This document shows, piece by piece, positions 41,861 to 48,048 of a stretch of 48,048 bases of DNA. The DNA comes from Pirellulaceae bacterium (GTDB taxonomy: Bacteria; Planctomycetota; Planctomycetia; Pirellulales; Pirellulaceae). The translations under genes and the position numbers were made by a program. The DNA is taken from contig JADHUC010000042.1 in NCBI GenBank assembly GCA_016784735.1, forward strand, positions 1 to 48,048, written 5' to 3'. The stretch's first letter is position 1. The number at the start of each line of letters is the position of its first letter. Below the pieces are notes generated by a model, which saw only the letters and a list, made by a program, of their open reading frames with translations, did no database searches and was not told the origin of the DNA.

Positions 41861-44800
41861 ATGAAGCGGCGCAGACAATGGCGCAGATCGGCAATTCCAT
41901 TCTGGTGGCGTCGGCGCGAGCTGACTCCCACGCAGGAGGAAATCCTCGACTTTTGGCTGGTCAAATCCAGCCGTACGCGGGTAATGCGGTGCCGCATGCG
42001 ACAGGGGAATCGGCCCGTTCATCTGGGACGTGGACGGCGTCAATCCGTCGCTGATTCTCTGCTGGCCAAACTCGCACTTCTCTGGATAGACTTGCAGGCC
42101 CTTCTTTCCTCGGTACAAGACGCCAGACGCTCGGTAGCAGCCTTCTTCGGTCTGCGCGGCTATGAATCAAGCACGGATCGCCGCAGGCGGTTCCGCGCAA
42201 ATGTTCAGGCTCCAGAGAATCTGGAAGGCCGTCTGTTACTTAGTGGAAGCCCGACAGGTGCCGAGTACCTTGACGAGTCGGTGGTCGATGACCCCGCGGA
42301 AACTGCGGCGGTGTCGGCGGACGTTCCTCTGTCTCGAGAAGATCTCCGGGCCGTCCACTCTGATCTTGATCGAGTCGACGGCGGTTCCTGTGCTCCTATC
42401 AGCGTAGAGCGTGCAACGGTCCGCACGTCTCTTGGGGAAGATACGCGGCTCGGGGGGCTAGAGAAACTGATTGAGCAAGTGAGTCTCGCCCGGGTCACCT
42501 GCGAGTTTGATGACTACCAGGGCAACGACGCCGTTGTTAGCGACATGATACCAAGTGAGCCTGTCATCGACAGCGCAGTAGGCCCCACCGTCAATGCCAC
42601 ACACCCAGTGCACGCGCATTCCGGTGAAGGGGAAGGCCCATCGAGTGCGGGGGCAGTTCCCGATGCTCCGGCGAATGTGACGGCCCGAGTGCAAGGACCG
42701 CAGAGTGTTCTCCTGAGTTGGAACGCGGACCCGAATGCCACTGAGTACCGGGTCTATCGCAAACGGCTTGGCGGCACCTACCCGGTCATCCAGATCTATT
42801 GGGGTGCGGACTGGAGGTACTTCGACTCGGGATCTCACTTGGAGGCTGGTAAGACCTACCGGTACTTCGTCACCGCCCACAATTATTCAGGGGATTCCAG
42901 TCGATCGGAGTACAAGACCGTCACAACCGATCCTGCATGGCGTCCCAGTTCCCCCGAGCGGCCCGATCTCAGAAATAACGATGACACTGGACATTCGCCC
43001 GTTGACAATATTACGCGGAAGACGAACGATTTGACATTTCAGTGGGACTACGCGTACGGGGCGACTGAATTCCGGTATGGATGGGATAACGCAAATTCGC
43101 TTCCAAATCAGATCGAAGTCGACGATTTGGGGACTTTTGGAACCGACCTCAACGCGCCGAGTGGGCACGGCTGGCACCAGTTCATCGTGGCAGCCTGCAA
43201 CTCATACGGCTGTCGATCGAGTTCTCTGGACGTCTACATTGACCGCAAGGCACCATCCGTCCTGAATCTGTCCCTGGACGCCGGTTCGGACAGCGGCCGA
43301 TTTCCAGACGATGGTTTGACCTATGATGTGACCCCTCGTTTCGTGTGGGCAGTCCAGGATCACGGCCTGGATGTCTACCGATCTCAGTTCGGTTGGAGCG
43401 CCTCCAACCCACTGGGTTCGACGACGAATCTATTTCGGGATGTCGGGGCTCCGGCCGACAACGGGACGTACACATTTTTCGTCCGACCAGAGGCTGAATC
43501 GGGCCTCATGGGCAACTGGAAAACGGTTACGGTAACGTTCGATTCAATTGATCCCAGCTCAAGCCCCCCGACTTCGCCGAAGGGCCAACTAGCCGAACTG
43601 TCAACCAGCATAGCGTGGCCCTACGATTCGACCCAAGACTGGAAGACGATTGTCGATCTGGAGGTCAAATCAGCTCAAGGTGCGTGGGGTGATGTTCCAA
43701 GTTGGCCGAAGAACTTGGAACGTACGGGCGCAGTAAATGTGCCGAACCTGTCACCGAATTCGCACTACCGCGTCCGCGTCCAGCGAATGGACTCTGCAGG
43801 GAACCGGGGCAGTTTCAGCGACTACGTCGAGTTCTCGACTCCAGGTGGGCCAATCGTAACTTCATTCACGGTTCCCCAACTTGAAGCGGGTGAATCGGCA
43901 GTCGACCACGTAATCGTCGAGTTTGATCACGCCATCGACTCCACTACTTTCACGAACAGTGACGCGACGGTCACTCGTGGTGGGTTCAAGATCCCCGTGG
44001 TCTCCGTTGAAACGCTCAGCGATACGAAGTTCAAGGTTAGTATTGTAGCTCAGAGCGTCGCTGGTGTTTATCGCGTTGAAATTGGGCCTCATGTCGCGGA
44101 TCGGGCAGGCCTCTACATGAATACGGATCTTGACGCAGTCAATGGCGAGGACACCGAGGATCGCTTCGTGAGTGCGTTTGCGATTCTGGTTGCCGCGCCG
44201 CGCGGCGCAACCGCAGTCCCTCTGTCGGACAGAGTGGTGTTCTTGGATTGGGTCGGTGTAGCTGGAGCGACAGGTTACGTCGTTCGGCGGTCTGACTCTC
44301 CAACGGGCCCCTGGAGTGACGCGCCTTTGTACACCGGCATCGCCTCTGAGTTCACCGACCAAGCAAGCGGTCTTCAAGGTGACTCGACTTACTACTACTC
44401 TATTCAGTCGGTCGGACCTGTCGGCGAAGTCTCTGATCCAGCGATGGTCTCCGTGGTGACTTACGCGTATCCTCTGGAGCGCCCTACTGGACTTCAAGCA
44501 TGGGTCACAGATGACCTGGATGGAATTCATCTCGTTTGGGAAGCTCTTGGGAGCGATGATTCGCAGATCGTTATCGAGCGAAGACCTGCAGGCAGCGGTA
44601 TCTTCGGCCGTACTTACACTGTCGCGTCTGCCGATACTTCGTTCATCGATGCATCAGCAAACGTGATTCCGGATGTTCCATACGAGTATCGTATCAGGCT
44701 TGCCGTAGGCGATTTGGTCTCCGAACCATCAAATGTGGCACTCGCGACGCTTGAGCGTCAGCTTCAGGTGTACGGGGCCACTCCTTCCCCCCTGCCGCAG

Positions 44801-47800
44801 TTGGAACAAGTCTCGTATGAAGGTGTAGCCAAGCTGATGCAGTGGAATTGGGGCGGGTGGTCCTCAGTGGAACCCAGTTTGGTCGATTGGGGCAAACGCA
44901 CCATTATTCTCACGCATGGCTGGCGAGACAAGGCAGACCTCTTTGGACCATCGGAAGACGAACCGTCAACTACGAGCAGCCCGACTGTATGCTCCCAGTA
45001 CGGTTCGACGATCCCTGTTCTTAGCTCCTGCGCGCAGCTTGAAGATCCGCACGGAATTGACCCGCCGAGATTTGGGGAAGAGTTCATCCAAGTATTCGCA
45101 GACAACTTTCAACGCGGGCGCTCGGCTGCTGAACTTAGCGAGTTCAATATTTTCGCGGTGGATTGGTGGGACAATGGAAGTGAGTTCGGTTCAAACGGCA
45201 AGCGGTCTCCTGACGGCACGCCAGTTTCGCGGCTAAATCCGCTGAACTGGCTTACCGCATGGAGTTCAAGTCGGAACGCGGTCTTGGCCGCGCAGCCACT
45301 AGGGAGGCAACTGGCTGCGGCTGGCATTCGCCCCGAAGACACGATCCTGATTGGCCATAGCAACGGGGCAGGCTTCATGGCGAGCCTTGCTCGGACGATC
45401 TTCGCAGAACTGGAAGAAAAGGGGATCAGAGATCCGCGAATAGACGAATTGGTGGCACTGGATGCGCCGTGGCTAACTCAGTCGTATTGGGAAGTGTTAC
45501 GAGCGAGTCCCTCTGTTCACAGGATCAGCAACTACTACATGCCTCAACTGCAGTGGGACGCGTCACACATGTCGGTGATTTGGACCGTCCCGAGTGCTGC
45601 TATGGCCTTCGGCGCGCCGATGTACTCCGATGAAGGGAACATCGTCAACTTCGAGTTGAATCATCATTTTAGCCCTTGGACTTTAGTGCCTTTCGTTGAA
45701 GCGGGACATAGCGATGTGCCTCTTCGCTATGCCGAAACGGCGAATCAGTTGGCGGACGGGGCCTCTTGGGGGTTCGCAGACTCTGGTTTCGTCACCATGT
45801 CCACGCCCGCATACTACCCCGGTCCGTTTCGCGTTCGTGTGGAGACGGCAGAAGGGGACTTCGAAGATGTTCCGAAAGCCTCACTCCTCATGTCGCTTGA
45901 GGCCGTCTACGAACACGCTCCCGATGTCGTTGTTTCGCTGTGGGACTATCTGCGTTCGACCGTTGCGGACGCTCTCCGTGGACAAAACTCTTCGCTCTTT
46001 ATCGATCCAGGAGACTTTGACCCAGGGGTCGGGACGACCATTTTTACTCGGGGGCAAGAACAAAGCCCGGTCCACGCTTCGTTCAACGTTGATATTCCAG
46101 AGTCGGCGGTCTACCTAGCCTTTGACCTAACGGTGCTCGATGCAGGAGATAGCAGGGAGCTGTACGTTGCGGTCGGGCGAGATGTGCTGGGGACGTTCCA
46201 GCTCGAGAGTGATTCTGGACGGCAGGTGGTGGGCGTCGCTGACTTTGCGGGTACAACGCAGGATATCCAGTTCTATATGCCATCGGAAAGTGACGGCACG
46301 GCCGAATTCGTGATTTCGAATCTTGAATTCGGCGAGCCGCAAGTCTTCGACGGCGTGGCAGACTTGGCGTACCATACCGAAGAGGACTCAGAAGTTGTCC
46401 TGGATTTAGCGACGCTTGTTCACCCAAACCTAGTCGAGCCTGGGTTGACATTTGCCATCACGGCATGGAGTAACGGCACGGCTTCCATGGCCAACGACCA
46501 CGAAGTCGTGTTTGTTCCAGATGACGACTTCAACGGTGCCGCAGAATTCACTTTCCAAGTCAACCGGGCAGCTAACGGAGGACAAAGCCCGCAAAGCGCG
46601 TGGCAGAATCCACGAAACCGATTCGACGTATCGGGTGAGGGAGATGTCTCGCCAATTGATGTGCTCACTTCGGTCGACGACTTGAACTCGCATGGATCGC
46701 GCCAGTTGCCCCCACGTCCAGCCGACCTTGCGGGGAACTACTTGGACGTAAATGGTGACGGATTGAGTAGTCCAATCGACGTGCTCAGTGTTATCAGCCG
46801 CTTGAACGGAGCGCCCGGTGAGGCCGAAGACCCATCGGGCGGATCGGGAATACTGGGTGTAGGTACTGTGATCGTCAATCTTAGCGCGGTCAACGATGCT
46901 CCCGTGTTCGCGCCGGGCGATGATGCTGAGGTCGTCGAGGATGATGGGCCCCAGACGATTGAAGCTTGGGCATCCAGCATCGTTCCAGGCCCAGATACCG
47001 CGAGCGATGAGGCTTCTCAATCCCTTTCCTTTGACCTGGGAATCGTGGCAGCCAGCGAAACCCTTGTCTTCGCATCACCGCCCGCCATTGATCCGTCAAC
47101 AGGAGACTTGTCCTTCGAGGCAGCGATGGATTCCCATGGTATTGCCGAGGTTGAAGTCCTGCTTCGAGATGATGGAGGAACCGCGAATAGCGGCAAAGAT
47201 GAATCCCTCCCTCATACTCTGATCATCACCGTCCATGCCACCAACGACCCTCCGGTGGCCAACGCTCAATCGGTCAGCACACAGGAAGACACGGGCAAAG
47301 TGATCATTTTGAGCGGGAGTGACGTGGACGCAGATCCGTTGACGTTCCAGATCCAGACGCAACCGGGGCACGGAACGCTCAGCGGTCAGGCGCCGAACGT
47401 GACCTATACGCCGGAAGCGGACTATCACGGCTTGGACGAGTTCAATTTCCTTGTCAACGACGGGCAGGCCGATTCCGCTGCGGCCGTGGTCTCCATTGAG
47501 GTCGTGCCGACAAATGACGCTCCGGTGCTTTCGAGCGTGCCCCCCACGGCCACGATTCCTGAAGCGCACTTGTACACATTCACTGCCGCGGCGACCGATC
47601 AGGACGACCCGCCAAATGAGCTGACGTTCAGCCTGTCCGGAGAGCCTCCCGGTGCGACGATCGGCGGCTCCAGCGGGGTGTTCGCGTGGACGCCGAGCGA
47701 AGCGCAGGGCCCGGACGTTTACACCTTCCACGTGGTGGCTACCGATGACGGAACTCCGGCGCTGAAGGCCAGCGAACAGATTGCGATCACGGTTGGGGAA

Positions 47801-48048
47801 GTGAACGCGGCTCCGGTTCTGTCGCCGATCGGGAACAAGAGCGTGGCGGAAGGGAAGCTGTTGCGGTTTACCGTGGCGGGGTCCGATCCGCACGACGATC
47901 CGCAGAACAAAGTCACGCTGAGCGCGAGCGGGCTTCCCAGCGGGGCCTCTTTCAACGCGGCGACGGGGGTCTTCAGTTGGACTCCCGCGGAATCGCAACA
48001 GGGGAGTTACACGCCCACGTTCACGGCTACCGATGACGGAACGCCCGC
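41861..48048 (+). CDS. Giant secreted multidomain protein: FN3 repeats, lipase-like domain, dockerin pair, cadherin/tandem repeats (3' truncated)
   Basis: The frame stays open from the ATG at 41861 (GGAG 7 nt upstream) to the right edge: at least 2062 residues, end missing. The N-terminus is long and very basic. ENLEGRLLLSG near residue 120 is an LEPR-XLL-type planctomycete export motif. FN3 and related beta domains span about 268-970 (VLLSWNADPNATEYRVYR). A pancreatic-lipase-like alpha/beta hydrolase spans about 1008-1290: ILTHGW (His1019), FAVDWWD, GHSNGAG (Ser1167), ALDAP (Asp1201) and AGHSDVP (His1283). A double dockerin lies at about 1580-1651 (FDVSGEGDVSPIDVL; YLDVNGDGLSSPIDVL) and interrupts a tandem-type repeat. 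Cadherin/He_PIG-like repeats with NDAPV linkers follow from about 1680. Likely a cell-surface adhesin or enzyme scaffold. An in-frame ATG at 41828 is an alternative start. Confidence 0.88.
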   Translation, partial: MKRRRQWRRSAIPFWWRRRELTPTQEEILDFWLVKSSRTRVMRCRMRQGNRPVHLGRGRRQSVADSLLAKLALLWIDLQALLSSVQDARRSVAAFFGLRGYESSTDRRRRFRANVQAPENLEGRLLLSGSPTGAEYLDESVVDDPAETAAVSADVPLSREDLRAVHSDLDRVDGGSCAPISVERATVRTSLGEDTRLGGLEKLIEQVSLARVTCEFDDYQGNDAVVSDMIPSEPVIDSAVGPTVNATHPVHAHSGEGEGPSSAGAVPDAPANVTARVQGPQSVLLSWNADPNATEYRVYRKRLGGTYPVIQIYWGADWRYFDSGSHLEAGKTYRYFVTAHNYSGDSSRSEYKTVTTDPAWRPSSPERPDLRNNDDTGHSPVDNITRKTNDLTFQWDYAYGATEFRYGWDNANSLPNQIEVDDLGTFGTDLNAPSGHGWHQFIVAACNSYGCRSSSLDVYIDRKAPSVLNLSLDAGSDSGRFPDDGLTYDVTPRFVWAVQDHGLDVYRSQFGWSASNPLGSTTNLFRDVGAPADNGTYTFFVRPEAESGLMGNWKTVTVTFDSIDPSSSPPTSPKGQLAELSTSIAWPYDSTQDWKTIVDLEVKSAQGAWGDVPSWPKNLERTGAVNVPNLSPNSHYRVRVQRMDSAGNRGSFSDYVEFSTPGGPIVTSFTVPQLEAGESAVDHVIVEFDHAIDSTTFTNSDATVTRGGFKIPVVSVETLSDTKFKVSIVAQSVAGVYRVEIGPHVADRAGLYMNTDLDAVNGEDTEDRFVSAFAILVAAPRGATAVPLSDRVVFLDWVGVAGATGYVVRRSDSPTGPWSDAPLYTGIASEFTDQASGLQGDSTYYYSIQSVGPVGEVSDPAMVSVVTYAYPLERPTGLQAWVTDDLDGIHLVWEALGSDDSQIVIERRPAGSGIFGRTYTVASADTSFIDASANVIPDVPYEYRIRLAVGDLVSEPSNVALATLERQLQVYGATPSPLPQLEQVSYEGVAKLMQWNWGGWSSVEPSLVDWGKRTIILTHGWRDKADLFGPSEDEPSTTSSPTVCSQYGSTIPVLSSCAQLEDPHGIDPPRFGEEFIQVFADNFQRGRSAAELSEFNIFAVDWWDNGSEFGSNGKRSPDGTPVSRLNPLNWLTAWSSSRNAVLAAQPLGRQLAAAGIRPEDTILIGHSNGAGFMASLARTIFAELEEKGIRDPRIDELVALDAPWLTQSYWEVLRASPSVHRISNYYMPQLQWDASHMSVIWTVPSAAMAFGAPMYSDEGNIVNFELNHHFSPWTLVPFVEAGHSDVPLRYAETANQLADGASWGFADSGFVTMSTPAYYPGPFRVRVETAEGDFEDVPKASLLMSLEAVYEHAPDVVVSLWDYLRSTVADALRGQNSSLFIDPGDFDPGVGTTIFTRGQEQSPVHASFNVDIPESAVYLAFDLTVLDAGDSRELYVAVGRDVLGTFQLESDSGRQVVGVADFAGTTQDIQFYMPSESDGTAEFVISNLEFGEPQVFDGVADLAYHTEEDSEVVLDLATLVHPNLVEPGLTFAITAWSNGTASMANDHEVVFVPDDDFNGAAEFTFQVNRAANGGQSPQSAWQNPRNRFDVSGEGDVSPIDVLTSVDDLNSHGSRQLPPRPADLAGNYLDVNGDGLSSPIDVLSVISRLNGAPGEAEDPSGGSGILGVGTVIVNLSAVNDAPVFAPGDDAEVVEDDGPQTIEAWASSIVPGPDTASDEASQSLSFDLGIVAASETLVFASPPAIDPSTGDLSFEAAMDSHGIAEVEVLLRDDGGTANSGKDESLPHTLIITVHATNDPPVANAQSVSTQEDTGKVIILSGSDVDADPLTFQIQTQPGHGTLSGQAPNVTYTPEADYHGLDEFNFLVNDGQADSAAAVVSIEVVPTNDAPVLSSVPPTATIPEAHLYTFTAAATDQDDPPNELTFSLSGEPPGATIGGSSGVFAWTPSEAQGPDVYTFHVVATDDGTPALKASEQIAITVGEVNAAPVLSPIGNKSVAEGKLLRFTVAGSDPHDDPQNKVTLSASGLPSGASFNAATGVFSWTPAESQQGSYTPTFTATDDGTP
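44882..45725 (+). other. Lipase-like alpha/beta-hydrolase domain within the giant protein
   Basis: Residues about 1008-1290. The oxyanion strand THGW, nucleophile elbow GHSNG (Ser1167), Asp1201 in LDAP and His1283 follow the order and spacing of the pancreatic-lipase-like family. No catalytic residue is missing. Substrate unknown. Confidence 0.7.
46616..46815 (+). other. Double dockerin-type calcium-binding repeats within the giant protein
   Basis: Two F-hand-like repeats, DVSGEGDVSP and DVNGDGLSSP, each followed by IDVL and a helix. The first has Ser/Glu in place of two usual Asn/Asp calcium ligands. In planctomycete proteins this pair normally stands at the C-terminus; here repeats continue beyond it. 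Confidence 0.75.

Noticed and set aside
1..48048. CRISPR array, tRNA, rRNA, integrase or insertion sequence.
   Set aside because: No regularly spaced direct repeats, RNA gene signatures or transposase/integrase motifs were seen on either strand; the palindromes are short and carry no gene.

Overview
The window looks like chromosomal DNA of a planctomycete, most likely of the Pirellulales/Lacipirellulaceae type. Reasons: a dense set of secreted sulfatases and unusual glycosidases; Tat-exported Gfo/Idh/MocA dehydrogenases; a DUF1080 protein; an LEPR-XLL-like motif; planctomycete-style double dockerin repeats in a giant surface protein; and many small palindromic repeats between genes. I see no rRNA, tRNA, CRISPR array, integrase or transposase. 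The lineage is inferred from these hallmarks, not from a marker gene.

Layout. 1-7030: the 3' part of an alpha-2-macroglobulin-like protein fused to TPRs and a secretin-N-like module, then a secreted TPR protein. 7155-11322: two secreted sulfatases on the minus strand and a divergent TPR-like protein. 11325-16013: minus-strand unit of a Tat-exported Gfo/Idh oxidoreductase, a repeat-rich gap with a gene remnant, a tandem-duplicated acyl esterase and an SGNH hydrolase. 16014-20055: an exported FAD oxidoreductase and a second Tat-exported Gfo/Idh enzyme, convergent. 20372-30864: glycan-degrading genes (GH172/DUF2961 fused to a GspG-like domain, GH2, PL10-type pectate lyase, sialidase, NodB-like deacetylase). 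30869-34129: a DUF1080 / M14-like fusion and a third sulfatase. 34398-38434: a translationally coupled pair, a PQQ-type beta-propeller and an 879-residue protein I do not recognise. 38535-40907: a DUF5060/DUF4038 (GH140-like) glycosidase with a LamG-like domain in permuted order. 41122-48048: a small hypothetical gene with twin operator-like sites, and divergently a giant multidomain protein running off the right edge.

How the genes may work together (inference). Nearly every product carries a Sec or Tat signal. The set fits extracytoplasmic breakdown of a sulfated, acylated, uronate-containing plant or algal polysaccharide: sulfatases, deacetylases and esterases strip substituents, the pectate lyase cuts the backbone, and GH2, GH172, GH140-like and sialidase-like enzymes trim side chains. 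The exported Gfo/Idh enzymes plus DUF1080 match the parts of the 3-keto-glycoside route characterised in Bacteroides. No sulfatase-maturing enzyme and no SusC/SusD-like transporter lies in the window.

Most notable sequence features: the GH172-GspG fusion; the permuted LamG inside the GH140-like enzyme; the duplicated module in the bait region of the A2M-like protein together with a missing thioester motif; the M14-like domain with a Gln at its first metal-ligand position; the palindromes (one inside a sulfatase reading frame, one pair nested); and the giant protein's lipase-like domain and interrupted repeat.
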